64,000 nucleotides of DNA. Source: Shinisaurus crocodilurus. Lineage: Eukaryota; Chordata; Lepidosauria; Squamata; Shinisauridae. The DNA is taken from positions 139,502,564 to 139,566,563 of the forward strand of contig CM037880.1 in NCBI GenBank assembly GCA_021292165.1. The letters run 5' to 3'. The notes under the pieces were generated by a model that was not told the DNA's origin, did not search any database, and saw only the letters and a program-made list of their open reading frames with translations. Below, one piece after another: positions 1 to 10,589 of this stretch (position 1 is the first letter of the stretch; every line of letters begins with the position of its first letter). The translations under genes were made by a program, and so were the position numbers.

Positions 1-904
1 TAAGAATACAACATAATAAATTAAATAACCAACAATTTGCTGCCTTCTCATGACTCCCTGCCTGAGGCAGTCTCCTCACTCTGCCTGCCCTTGTGCTTAC
101 AAAAGATCAAGCTCATTTCAGGGGAAGCAGGGGGATAGTCACATTCCTACACATGGTCCAACACAAACTCAAGTAAAATGGAAGTTATACAGATACCATT
201 TGTATATTTTTGTATATTATTATCTTGTTCGTCACCTTGAGAGGGTTCTACCCTTAAAGGTACCTGAAAATAGCTATTGCCAGTAATCTTGGGAATAATA
301 TACATTTTTAAAAATATATACCGGTATATGGGGGTGTGCGAAGGAAGAAATCTAATTAACTTATTCATTTTGCTGCTCAAGATGTCAGTCTTATGCAAAC
401 TGAACACAACTTTTTGTCTTTCCAGTCTTTGAACTAAAGCATTCATTGTAGTGGCAGAAACATAATTTTTCTTGAGCTCATATTTATGTATGTATATCAC
501 AGTGTAAATATTTATTCTTTCCTCACTCTCTATTCTTTAGTCTTATGACATTTAAAAATGCAAGCATTTTAAATGCAGTATATAGTGCTTTTTCCTGTAT
601 GATATGTTTATGAGTAAATCCTTTTCAACCACACAAAATATTATGTATATCATATTTTTTTGTCAGTTTCTAGAATTGGGCTTGAGGCTAGAGTCCTAAG
701 CACAATTATTTAAATACAAATTCCACTGTGACATCAGTGCAATTTGCTCCCAAGTATTCTTAGGGCATTCACGCAGGTGAGACACTTATTATTATCCAGT
801 GAGTTTATAGCAAAATTTAGGCTTGAACCCAAGTTTCTCATATCTAAAACCAAACAGTTGATTTATTGAATCACTTTGGTTCTCAGCAAGGGTGGCTACA
901 GTTA
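1..904. other. AT-rich single-copy sequence, no gene seen
   Basis: I see no exon-like open frame with splice sites and no repeat I can name. A 14-bp perfect palindrome (ATATACCGGTATAT) lies near 316-329 and contains the octamer TACCGGTA treated in the findings. Confidence 0.5.
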
Positions 905-1316
905 GTTTGGTGGGTGCTCCGGACATGGGCATGACTCTGTGTGACTCTGTCCCCTGTGAGTCTGCCACCTGGCGAGATCTGCACAGGAGGCGCTCTTGTG
1001 TTTTCTATCATCTCTAGACATACTTTTGTAGAGACTAGGGAGAAAACTTTTTCAGTGACTGCGCCAGAGTCTGGAACTCACCCTTCCACCAGAAAAATGG
1101 GTTTTGGCTATGAGTGGTTACTTTCTCATTGAATTGTTCTTAACTTCCTAGAAGCTGGACAAATTGTTTTAATTGCCCTTTATACTTGTTGTCTTTTTTT
1201 TTATTCTGCTGCTTTTAATGTTTTAATTGTTTTAAGTATTGTTAGCCGCCTTGAGCTCCTTAAAAGAAAGGCAGAATATAAATGTTTTAAATGCAACAAT
1301 AAAAATATTTCCTCTC
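905..1316 (+). mobile_element. L2/CR1-group LINE 3' end (degenerate)
   Basis: The text runs through a stretch resembling the tail of an L2-type LINE: a GGCGAGATCTG-like part near 970, CCAGAGTCTGGAACTC near 1065, then a T-rich part with repeated TTTTAATTGTTTTAA and finally GCCGCCTTGAGCTCCTTAAAAGAAAGGCAGAATATAAATG-like sequence closing at about 1300 with an A-rich tail. That closing motif is the 3' end shared by squamate L2-group elements. No reading frame is left. A related tail lies at 16,770-16,956. Confidence 0.55.
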
Positions 1317-1331
1317 TTAAAAGGCTATGTG

Positions 1332-1362
1332 CCTTCCTTCCTTCCTTCCTTCCTTCCTTCCT
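1332..1362. repeat. (TTCC)n microsatellite
   Basis: About eight TTCC units directly after the LINE tail; it may have grown from that element's tail. Confidence 0.9.
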
Positions 1363-2690
1363 GAGTCATACCTATTTTCCCCCTGAGACTCACATTGCCT
1401 TTGCTTCCCCTGAAGGTGAGGATTATTTTAGGAACTATGTCATATGATCACCTGGCAAATGCAACACACACTTCTCCTTCCCTTACCCAGTAAAATGCCG
1501 GACTAAGCCAGGGCTGAAGCTAAGGACAACCTGGTCCCCATTTTAGTTCCAGGTGTTCTGTTTATCTTACGGACAACTGCACCCTGGTTCATGGTAAAGG
1601 TGGAAAACTCATAGGAGGCAGGAGTGAATAGTTGGTAAAAATACATAACCAAAGAATCCATATATGTCTGCATTTGCTGTTAAATCACATCACTCTCGAA
1701 GGGGAGAATGGTCTCTTCCTGGTTACATCCTGAGTATTCTTGGCCTTCTTCACCCTCACCAGGACTCATGGCCCCTTACTGCGTTCTTTTAGTAATCTGC
1801 AGATCAGTGAGCAGACAGCTAGTCTACTTAGAGGGCTTTGTTTTTATATAGTAGTAACATCTGTGAAAGAGAAAAACAGACAAAACGTTGGGGTTCGTAG
1901 TATTCTAATCAAAATTAATTGAATTTCCATAAAGGGTATATATACTGGATCAGGAATGTGTCACTCAAAAGAATGCTACCTTTATAGAACCTATTTTCTA
2001 GATAGGATCCTCTTAATAATGTAAAGTGCAAAGACAATGATGCCTTGTTAGCCTCCTTATACCTGTATTTTCCTCTCTTACATTTGCTCCTAATTCATAT
2101 CCATGCTCCTGCTTAATTGTTTTTTTTAAACTTGCAACGTCACGTCTCAAGCACCAATTTTGCTTATGGGATCCCTTAACTTTGCAATTCCCCATCTCAT
2201 TGGTTTATTGCGGTGGCCAGGTTGTTGTTTTTCTCAGACACTCCAGTGCTTGATCCTGTTGTACTTCATTTGCTTCTTCCGCACTCTCCTGTGTTCAGAT
2301 TCACAGGGACAAAAATAACCTGCCGCAGACAATTTTGAGCAGCAGACCTTACTATTTAAAGTAATTCCACGCTTCCGACAGGGAGGCCACTTGCTGATTA
2401 TGTTTCTAAACTGTGGGCAAACCATTCCATAACGCCTATTTTAGGAAAGCACTGTGGGTATAATTATACAAATCTGTAGGAAAATAAACAGATCTACATA
2501 GTGTTACCTGCTAGTGCCCAATTTCTATTGAAGAAGCTTTTCCATGGCCTTATTGTGAACAACATCTGCAGTTGAAGGGCTGCTTAGTCATTGCCTGTTA
2601 TGTAATTGGGGTGGATGGGGGAAGTATACTAAACAGGAGCTGTGCTGTGTGTAAGCTCAGGTATCATTTTGAACTGTTATAGTAGCGTGG
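1363..2690. other. single-copy sequence, nothing recognised
   Basis: Several short open frames exist on both strands, but none carries paired splice signals or a recognisable protein. Confidence 0.5.
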
Positions 2691-2694
2691 CTAA

Positions 2695-2814
2695 GGGCGC
2701 AATCCTATGCATGTTTAGACAAAGAAAAGACCTATAGCTCCCAGCATTCCCCAGTCAGCATGTAGAAGTTATAGGACTTTTTTCTGTCACGACATGCATA
2801 GGATTGTGCCCTAA
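2695..2814. mobile_element. palindromic MITE, about 120 bp
   Basis: The left end GCGCAATCCTATGCATGT and the right end ACATGCATAGGATTGTGCC are inverted copies, and the similarity continues about 45 bp inwards on each side. The pentamer CTAAG stands on both sides (2691-2695 and 2811-2815), which could be a target duplication. The GCAATCCTATGCA end is shared with MITEs near 6,571, 7,752, 27,552 and 56,778. Confidence 0.7.
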
Positions 2815-2822
2815 GTAACAGA

Positions 2823-3260
2823 GGTACAAATCAGGTTTCCAATTTGAATCTTGCGTCTGCCATGAATTTACTAGGTTGCTTTAGGCAAGACATTCTCTCT
2901 TAGCCTTAATCCTCTGTCTGCAATATGGGGATAATCATACTGTCGTATCTTACAGGGTTGCTTATTTATTTATTACATTTATACCCCGCCTTTTTTCCTA
3001 CAAGGAACTCAAGGCGGCTTACATAATCCTCCTCCTCCTCCTCCTCTCCATTTTATCCTCACAACAACCCTGTGTGGTAGGTTAGGCTGAGAGGCAGTGA
3101 CTGGCCCAAAGTCACCCACTGAGTTTCATGGCTGAGCGGGGACTAGAACCCTGATCTCCCGAGTCCCAGTCCAACACACCACTACACCACACTGGCTCAC
3201 ACAACAAAATCCTTTATGTAAATGCTCTACAGTGCTGTATAAATGCTCTTGTTAATTATT
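2823..3260 (+). mobile_element. old MIR-like CORE-SINE, split by a younger SINE
   Basis: The left part (to about 2960) reads GAATTTACTAGGTTGC, GGCAAGACATTCTCTC, CTGCAATATGGGGATAAT and CTTACAGGGTTG, which is the order of a MIR core and tail. The right part (from about 3200) reads AAATGCTCTACAGTGCTGTA and TAAATGCTCTTGTTAATTATT, the usual MIR-type end. The intervening 240 bp is a younger SINE in the opposite orientation. I infer a single ancient element interrupted by an insertion. Confidence 0.55.
2961..3199 (-). mobile_element. tRNA-headed squamate SINE, full length
   Basis: This is a minus-strand copy of the commonest SINE in the window. Read on the plus strand it begins with the tail (TTATTTATTTATTACATTTA, then ACCCCGCCTTTTTTCC) and ends at the tRNA-like head (CACACTGGCTC). 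Internal landmarks are CCTCACAACAACCCTGTG, GGTTAGGCTGAGAGGCAGTG, CCCAAAGTCACCCACTGAG and GGGGACTAGAACC (B-box region). The centre is CORE/MIR-like and the tail is LINE-like. Confidence 0.85.
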
Positions 3261-3269
3261 ATTTCTACT

Positions 3270-3352
3270 TTGTTTTTATTCATTATAAAAATTTCTAAAT
3301 TGCCCTTCATCCACAAGGGATCCAAGGATGGTGCATTTAAAATGGCTTCATG
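3270..3352 (-). mobile_element. L2/CR1-group LINE tail fragment
   Basis: The motif ATAAAAATTTCTAAATTGCC followed by CTTCATCCACAAGGGATCC resembles the minus-strand 3' end of L2-type LINEs, which have a consensus-like gcccttc...agg core. It is short and diverged. Confidence 0.35.
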
Positions 3353-5767
3353 GAAAATCATAAGGATATATATATATATTTTTAAGCAAGGTCCATAGAA
3401 GAGTGTAAAGATGAATAATACAGATCTACTGCTGAATGTACAGGTTTATGTCAGGACTGGTGACCAGGAGGCAGGCCAGCAGCTTAGTAGGCTCACGCAG
3501 AGCTCCCAGACGGTGGCTTGGTTTGCACGACATGAGGGTGGCTAATAAGCCACAGTGCCTTATTAACTACCCCTGTGTATGTCGGTCACATGCCGGCTCA
3601 GTTACCCTTGCTGCGTGCAGGTTGTTGTGATGTCTGAACCCAGCAAGGGTGGCATGTTGGGGTGATTTAACAAACCACCCAGAACCCATGGCCTGTTGTA
3701 GGGTTGTGGGGTGGTTTGTTAACCAACCCAACAAGCCACCCTTGACAGGTTTGGATGACATGAGAAGCTGCAGCAGGGATGTGAATTGATAAGTTGGTGC
3801 CTGCAGGCGCTGCAACCCACCATGGCTTAGGGCTATGGTGATTGTGCGAACCAGGTCAATCATAGCAACACAGATTTAGCTGAGTGAGGATAATATCCAG
3901 CTTGAGTTGCTAGGCCAGAGTCAGCAGTTACATAGGGCTAAATGGGACTTTCTTGGCTCCTCAGGTCACCTGATCTTGCTGAGCTGTAGGCTGCAGTACC
4001 TCTCGATCAGTAAGGTAGCACTTCAGAGCAGCAGAGATTGCCCTAGTGTCCCAAGTAGTAAGGTATCAGGATTCTGCTACCAGAGTTACTTGCTCAGGAG
4101 TCCTTAACTTACAGCTTACAGTTTATCCCGGTAAACTTCCTGGATTGTAGACCACCTGGGAGCCACATGTATGTTGCTTTAGCTCCTTGGAAGAAGAAGC
4201 AGGGGATGTGAAATAAACATTTTGAAAATCAAGGTTCCAAAAGAAGTATGGCATATCATAGTTTTAGAAACTTGTAGCAAGAAAAATGGGCATATGGCTT
4301 CTCCTCACCACACATTTGATCTTTCCAGCTAAAATCTGGTTTTATTTCTTTGCCAGTTTTATACAGTCAGAACAAAACTGCCCATCTTAAATGGTTGTTT
4401 GCTGTAATATTTGCCTTGGAGCCGTCCTGGCTCTGGTCCATGTATTTTGTCCTCGGAGACTTATTTCTTTTTCCAGATGAAGTGGGACATTTGTAATGTG
4501 GAATAAAATGCACTGGAAAATGAGAGACTCTTGAACCATAATATTTCTGTGGAATGTGATAATGTATTAAAGAGGAGAAATTCTGCAGGCTTCTCCCCCC
4601 CTTCCCCCAACACCTGGAGCTCATGCTGTTGCTACTTCTGCTGCTGGCTCACTGTTGATTTCCATACATCACCCTGTCAGGGCAATGGAGGGGGGAATAA
4701 ATGTAAAGAAAATATGGAAAACAGTCATGCCTAAGAAAGCAGTGTCTAATATTGAACAACTGCTCAGCAAGCAGCAAATCTACAAGAATTTCCATTTTTG
4801 CCTCCCCCCACCAACAGTTAATATGAAGAGAAATGGGGGAAGGAATTTTCAGTTGAAGGCTTGAATTGAGTAACTTGGTATTATGAGATGCTGATCCCAG
4901 AGAATAAGGGCTGAACTAGACATGACATTAACTTATGATTTGGGGGGCACAAGAAGCTCCCATATCAGTAAAATCCATACAAGAAAAGGTGCAAAACTGC
5001 TATTATTGTACCTCTCTTAGGCAAAACTACTGTCTTAAATGCATCTTGGTATATGATTTGCAGGTTTTTAAAAATGCAAGTATCGTTCGGATGAGGAAGC
5101 TGTTAATTATCAGGGTCACAGCAAGCGCCGAGGGGAAGTGAACTCTTTCCTCCTAAGCTATAGTACTGAGGAAATCCCCCAAAGCTTATATCAGCTTCAG
5201 AGAAGGGTTTTCCCCAGGACTGCAGTGTGGGAGGAAAGGGTTTAAATTTCCTTTCCATGCCCTCTGTGATCCTGATAATTGCGTGGCCACAAGGTGAAGT
5301 TGGGAAACTTTTTTCCATTTTTGGATAACCACAGCTTGTTGCAGTTTCAAGTTGGCTTCTTTCAAAGCAACTGTAGTTAACATTAACCATAGTTAGTCAG
5401 TTCAGTTGACTCAATAAACTGTGGTTAGGCGAAAACATGAGTGAAAGATTCCGAACTCCCCATGGCTGCACCAGAGGAGGAGGGAATACATGAGCCCAAG
5501 GCATGCTGCAGCTTGTTCATGTTGTGCTAAACTATGGTTAGTATCATGTCCAAACTGGGCCAGTGTGTAGGGTGCTAACATGTGGCTTCAAGAACAATTA
5601 CTTCCTGTACAGAAATGTTAAAAGGACACAACCTGTCCTGCCCAGAGACTTAATAAATAGGCAAATACAAGAAAGAGAGAAAATGGAAAAGACTGATAAT
5701 CTAATCAAGTAAATCCTGACTAAAACAAATGGATATTGAGGCGCTTCTTAAAAGCCAGGGTGGTTGG
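3353..5767. other. mostly single-copy; weak palindromic repeats
   Basis: Around 3,520-3,770 there are imperfect inverted stretches of the kind GGGTGGTTTGTTAACC / AACAAACCACCC near phrases such as GATGTCTGAACCC. They resemble the arms of the foldback element at 58.2-59.2 kb and a stretch near 38.1-38.35 kb, so a diverged member of that family is likely. GGCTCCTCAGGTCACCTGAT near 3,955 is similar to 36,490-36,510. No gene is seen. Confidence 0.4.
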
Positions 5768-6195
5768 AGGGAGCAATCCTATGGCCACTAGACATAATTT
5801 GGGGGGGGGCATAGGGTACTTAGGACTCTCAGATCTGAGGTTGGAGACAGCACTCTGACCTTGGAGCTGGGAATCTGCGCTCCAACCCCCCCCCCCCACG
5901 CAGCCAGTTCGGAAGGAACTTGACCTCAGAGAGGGGGTAAAGGGAGCATTCTGGGGGGAGAGGAGAAGACTGCAGAGGCCAGGGTATGCCGTATCCTGTG
6001 TCCTATGCAGCCTCCTTCCTCCCCCTCTGAAGCGCCCCAGCTAGATGGCCGAAAATGGCTGGTGAAAATGCAGAGCGGGAGGTGCGGGGGGGGAGCTTGC
6101 CTCCGCCGCTCCTTGCGCTCTGTATAGGATGCTCGTAAGCCTCTGAGTTCAGGGGCTTATGAGCATCGAGGACACAACCCATAGGATTGCACCCT
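5768..6195. mobile_element. 428-bp inverted-repeat element, family A copy 1
   Basis: The ends are inverted: AGGGAGCAATCCTATGG on the left and CCATAGGATTGCACCCT on the right. The body is GC-rich with C and G runs. Just inside the right end is a hairpin, GATGCTCGTAAGCC against GGCTTATGAGCATC. The same body recurs at 33,161-33,530 (shared phrases include TGACCTTG-AGCTGGGAATC, GACTG-AGAGGCCAGG and CCAGCTAGATGG). No transposase frame is present, so it is non-autonomous. The superfamily is unknown. Confidence 0.7.
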
Positions 6196-6570
6196 AAATG
6201 AACCAAATCTCAAGAGGAAAAGTATTCAAGGAACAACCCAAGAAAATTCACAAAATTGAAACAAGGGGGTAGAATTTTACAGTTTGGAAAACAAACTTAA
6301 GGAGCAAGGAGTTCAAGAAAGAAAGAAGAAAGATATAAAGGAACCATTAAGTGCACTTAAAAGTGAATAAGAACATTTCAAACTGAATACAGAAAGGATA
6401 AGTTAACTAATGAAGGGAAAACAATAAAGGAGTTGCATGCTCACATTCATGGGCTGAAAAAGTAAGACAAGTAGAGGAATGAGACAAAAGAGAGCCCTAT
6501 GGTGAGATAAAGGCAAGCCAACAAGCAATAGAATAACCCAATCTTGACAAGTTCAGTGGAAAGACGCTCA

Positions 6571-6800
6571 GGCTGCAATCCTGTATGCCAGCCTCCCCCA
6601 ACCTGGTGTCCTCCAGATGTGTTGGACTGCAGCTCCCATAATTCCCAGCCAGGCCATGCTGGTTGGGAATGAGGGGAGTTGCAGATCAATACATCTGGAA
6701 GGCACCAGGTTGAGGAAAGTTGCAATATGCACTTAACTGGGAGTACGTTCCATGGAATTCAGTGGAGCTTACTTCTGAGTACGGTAGATCTGCATCGGTT
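6571..6800. mobile_element. GCAATCCTAT-type MITE interrupted by a hAT MITE
   Basis: The left end GGCTGCAATCCTGTATGC and the right part (CACTTAACTGGGAGTACGTT ... GAGCTTACTTCTGAGTA) belong to the MITE family also seen at 7,752, 8,355, 27,552 and 56,778. A palindromic hAT MITE sits in its left arm. The right arm carries the 5-bp insertion CGGTA at a TA (position about 6,779), described in the findings. Confidence 0.65.
6584..6716. mobile_element. palindromic hAT-like MITE
   Basis: The left arm reads CAGCCTCCCCCAACCTGG and CCTCCAGATGTGTTGGACTG; the right arm repeats these inverted (CATCTGGAAGGCACCAGG, TTGAGGAAAGTTG). The 8-mers on either side, CTGTATGC and CAATATGC, match at 6 of 8 positions, as an old hAT duplication would. 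Other copies lie near 8,830, 13,801, 17,258, 28,797, 45,843, 48,830 and 50,098. Confidence 0.7.
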
Positions 6801-7750
6801 TGTGACATTAGGGAGATTAAGAAGCTGAATGTGACAGATCTTATGAATGGAAGATGAAACAGGAAAAAAAGCATACCCAAATCGGAGCAGAAAAGACGAA
6901 AGTTAGAAATGCCAGCAACAGACAATGAAATATAAGGAAAAAAGTGGGAGCAGGAGGAAAAATTAGGACCTGTGTTTTAGCTACGGTAAATTAAACTTGG
7001 GAAAGAAGGACATGTAATTCTGAAGTCATTTCAATACACAAATTGGATCATAGGATGTTCTGTAGTAATACTTCACACATTAATTTTTTCCAAGTATGTG
7101 TTGATTCCTGCTTCTGTCGAACGTATACAAAATGTAAACCAATACTGTGTATTAGATTTTTTAAACTGGATATTCTATCTGCATCAACATAAATTGGCCA
7201 TGTAAAATATCAGTTTGCATTCCTTCTAAATAAGGGAGGCTAGGCTCTGTCTGACATCTTGTTAAGGGAGAATACAGGTCTGGCTATTCTGTGCTTAGTC
7301 ATAATGACTATATCATATCTAGAATTTGCAATTTTTAAATTGGTAGGTTAAGATAAATTGTTGCCATGTGGGTAGTGTAATTTCTGATATTAAAATTTGC
7401 ACCCTTGTGTATACTGCATACACCATTTTATTCAAGAATGTCTTAAATGTTCACATTAGTCAAGGTTGTTTATGGATAATAATGGAACCTAACTTTAAGT
7501 GATGAGGTATGAAGCTTTATGTAGTAACTACCTTGTGTTGGAATGTTTGGGGGGAAAATAACCTCTCTCTCACTCTCTCTTGCTTGAGCACTGTGCTGTG
7601 TTCATATGTCATCATTACTGTTCGCTTAACCCATATCTGAGTCTACAGTGAATTCAGTTAGTACCTTTTTGTCAAACTGAGAGATTATACTTGCTGGTTT
7701 AATCTCTCTTTTGAAGCAAGGTTCACATGTACATCTGGCCAAATTCGCTA
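6801..7750. other. single-copy sequence, nothing recognised
   Basis: AT-rich, with a short CTCTCT run near 7,562-7,580. No exon or repeat is identified. Confidence 0.5.
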
Positions 7751-7751
7751 A

Positions 7752-7848
7752 AAGAGCAGTTGCAGTCCTATGAATCTTTACACGGACGTAAGTATCAATG
7801 ACTTTGACAGGGCTTACTCCCAAGTAAAGGTGAACAGGATTGTAATCT
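7752..7848. mobile_element. GCAATCCTAT-type MITE, degenerate
   Basis: GTTGCAGTCCTATGAATC on the left and CAGGATTGTAATCTT on the right enclose GGGCTTACTCCCAAGTAAA. The structure matches the other copies of this roughly 95-bp family. Confidence 0.55.
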
Positions 7849-7906
7849 TAAGTTTTTAATAAATAGTCAGCAGGAATAAAACTCCAGTCTTTGAACACAC
7901 AAAGTA

Positions 7907-8165
7907 CAGTAATACCTTGGATTGCAAGTAACTTGGTCTGAGAGCATTTTGCAAGACAAGCAAAATTTTTTAAATAAATTTTGACTTGATAAACGAGCAA
8001 GGTCTTGCAAGACAAGGTAGGGATGTAACCGCTCGCCTCAAGTGGGCGTAGTGGGCCGAAATCGGCCCCGCTCATGCCTGCCAGAGACTCGCTTTGATAT
8101 AAGAGTGTTTTGGATTACAAGCATGGTTCCGGAATGAATTATGCTTGCAATCCAAGGTATTACTG
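7907..8165. mobile_element. Tigger/pogo-like MITE copy 1
   Basis: Ends are CAGTAATACCTTGGATTGCA and the exact inverse TGCAATCCAAGGTATTACTG, with TA on both outer flanks (7905-7906, 8166-8167). The inner part contains CGCTCGCCTCAAGTGGGCG and GGGCCGAAATCGGCC. TA target duplication and CAGTAATACC-type ends are typical of Tc1/mariner pogo-Tigger elements. No transposase remains. Copies at 24,439-24,700 and 44,672-44,931. Confidence 0.85.
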
Positions 8166-8354
8166 TATAATAATTGTCAGAGAAAGTAAGGAATTTTGGT
8201 CCAGGCTTTTCCAGAATAAAGTTACAAAAATAATGACTCCTACCAAATTTAACCACAGTGAACTGCGTGCCAGCTGTAAAACTTGGACTTGATTCACATA
8301 CAGCATTCACTCTGTGCTCCTTGGCTGCATCCTGGGCTTTGCATTAAAGTGTGA

Positions 8355-8441
8355 TTTAGGTGGCAGTCCTATATGGGGAGTAAGCCCCACTGAACTCAGT
8401 GGAACTTACTTCTGTGTAGACATGTATAGGATAGTGTTGCC
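8355..8441. mobile_element. GCAATCCTAT-type MITE
   Basis: GGCAGTCCTATATGGGGAGT and GTATAGGATAGTGTTGCC are inverted ends around GTAAGCCCCACTGAACTCAG and GGAACTTACTTCTGTGTAGA. It shows the unbroken TGTAGACATG context that carries an extra CGGTA in the copy near 6,779. Confidence 0.7.
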
Positions 8442-8828
8442 AAGTCTTGTAGTTGGCTTTACTTGTGAAAATGGTGTTAAATGATGAAGTGAATGCTGTA
8501 AAATTAATTTTAATATTAGATACTAAGGAGCTTTTCAGACAGTTTGTGATTAGAATAGACCCAGAGGAACAAAGCCAAATTTGTCATTAAACTAGATCTA
8601 GGAATATGAAGTGGATGTTAACAGTTCAGAATTCAAGCATGTTTCATTAACATTCATTTTATCATTTGGAAGTAAGGACTGTAATAATTTGTCATCGTTT
8701 TACCAATGGAATGTTCTGTAGTATGCTAACTTAAAAATTGTTCTTAATATTGAGTGCAAAATTTGTGATGTAGGAGTTGGTTTTGGTTAAAAGCTTTGTT
8801 GTTGAGACTGCAAGTCAGTACTTATAGC

Positions 8829-8936
8829 AGCCTTCCACAACCTGGTGCCCTCCAGATGTGTTGAACTACAGCTGGCTGGCCGTGCCGGCTGGGGATGATG
8901 GGAGCTGTAGTCGAACACATCTGGAGGTCACATCCT
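8829..8936. mobile_element. palindromic hAT-like MITE
   Basis: CAGCCTTCCACAACCTGG, CCTCCAGATGTGTTGAACTA and the inverse GGGAGCTGTAGTCGAACACA, CATCTGGAGG. The right terminus is diverged. Confidence 0.7.
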
Positions 8937-9496
8937 CACCCAACAGTACTTGCTACAAGTCATGATGATTATAGTCCAAATAATTTAAACTATAAAGCTT
9001 CTGCTTATTTTAATATTCATGCTAATTTGGGGTTTGGGAGATATGAAACACAATGGACTGATATTACAATTGTACTCTTACTTGTTAAGAAAATAGAGTT
9101 GCCAAATACACAATATGTAATGTAATATAAAACGTCAGACACTAGCAGGGATGAAGCAAATGAATCCTTCAGTGGTAGTACGTTCCTCAGTGCAGGTATG
9201 ACACAGGGAATAGGGATAGCTGAGAGTTAACTTGACAAAGAAGCAAAAATATTTTAGAGGAGCTAATTTGCTCATGAGAACATATTCTAGAGCAGTGATG
9301 GCGAACCTTTTTGAGCCCGAATGCCCAAACTGCAACACAAAACCAACTTATTTATTTCAAAGTGCCAACACTTATTTATTTATTTATTTACATTTATTTA
9401 TTGCCCATCTGGCCAGCAAACCGGCCACCCTGGGCGATGACACTGCAATTAAACCTGAATTAAACCTGTTTTTAAACACAGCAATTAAACCTGTGT

Positions 9497-9526
9497 GTGT
9501 GTGTGAGAAAGAGAGAGAGAGAGAGA
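9497..9526. repeat. (GT)n(GA)n microsatellite
   Basis: Short GT repeats followed by GA repeats inside the hAT element. Confidence 0.85.
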
Positions 9527-9859
9527 TCTTCAATGTGTGTTTATGCCAGATGGGCGATTAACAAATATAATAAAATAAAAATAACGCATGCCTGCCTTTC
9601 CTCGCCGCTGACCTCCTCCAGGGACCTGGTTAGCCTCCTGGCCCGCCGCTAGGCCGCTCGCGGAGCCTCCTGAGGTGGGACTTGGCCCAGCAGCCCTCCG
9701 GCCGCTCCGGCCTCTTTGCTGCTGGCGTGCCCAGGCCGCCCTCCAGAGCGCCGGGCCGAAGAAGAGCCCTGCGGCACCCGCAAGCTCGCTTCCCGAGGGG
9801 CTGCGGCCCTGGCTGCGGGGAGGCAGCCCGCGCGCCCTGTGAAGAGCCGCCCGGTTGGC

Positions 9860-10500
9860 GCTGCCCAGTGACGTCGTCACTGGGGCGACAGCGGCTCTCC
9901 AGGCCTGCCTGCCCCGGGAGGACCTTCTCGGCCCTTCCCCAGCAGAGGCGGCGGCCTATGGGATGCCGGGCGATGCACGGCAGGCAGGAGCGGCCACTCC
10001 CATCGGCCCCACCCACTGCGTCACGGCCTGAGCCCGCGCGTGGGGCGTGACGCGCCCTTGCGCCACCACCGGGGAGTGTTGGTGCCGCCCAGTGACGTCG
10101 TCACTGGGGCGACAGCGGCTCTCCAGGCCTGCCCGCCCCGGGAGGACCTTCTCGGCCCTTCCCCAGCAGAAGGGGAAGGCCTATGGGATGCCAGGCGATG
10201 CGCGGCAGGCAGGAGCGGCCATCGGCCCCGCCCACTGCGTCATGGCCTGAGCCCATGCGTGGGGCGTGATGCCACTTTGCGCCACTGGCGGGGAGCGTTG
10301 GCGCAGCCCAGTGACATCATTGGGGCGACAGCGGCTCTCCAGGCCTGCCCGCCCCAGGATGACCTTCTCAGGCCTTCCCCGGCAGAGGCGGCGGCCTGCG
10401 GGATGCCGGGCGACGCGCGGCAAGCAGGAGTGGCCGCTCCGCCCGCCTCCATCCTTCGGTGGCTTCGCCCCCCTGTGCCCCAAAGCCGCTCGAGGGCTGG
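9860..10500. repeat. about 220-bp GC-rich tandem repeat, 2.8 units
   Basis: The phrase CCCAGTGAC followed by GGGGCGACAGCGGCTCTCC starts near 9,867, 10,089 and 10,308, giving spacings of about 222 and 219 bp. Units share GCCCGCCCCGGGAGGACCTT, GATGCCGGGCGATGC and GGCAGGCAGGAGCGG. The first two units carry the palindrome GTGACGTCGTCAC, lost in the third. CpG is dense, unlike the surrounding DNA. Confidence 0.85.
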
Positions 10501-10589
10501 CGACCTATGGCTCGCATGCCCACAGAGCGGTCCCTGCGTGCCAGCTGTGGCACGCATGCCATAGGTTCACCATCACTGTTCTAGAGGTC

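Larger units (their letters stand above)
9293..10578. mobile_element. 1.29-kb hAT element (OposCharlie/Charlie-like ends), non-autonomous
   Basis: The element starts CAGTGATGGCGAACCTTTTT and ends CATAGGTTCACCATCACTG. It is flanked by a perfect 8-bp duplication TTCTAGAG (9285-9292 and 10579-10586), the hallmark of hAT insertion. The CAGTGATGGCGAACC end resembles the OposCharlie group of hAT elements (from memory, not searched). Inside are a short run of TTTATTTATTTACATTTATT, a GT/GA microsatellite, and from about 9,590 a GC- and CpG-rich section with a roughly 220-bp tandem repeat. Open frames here on both strands are by-products of the GC-rich repeat, not genes. Confidence 0.85.

Noticed and set aside
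9560..10560. CpG island or gene promoter
   Set aside because: The block is exactly contained in a transposon with a target duplication and shows a 220-bp tandem repeat; nothing downstream looks like a first exon.
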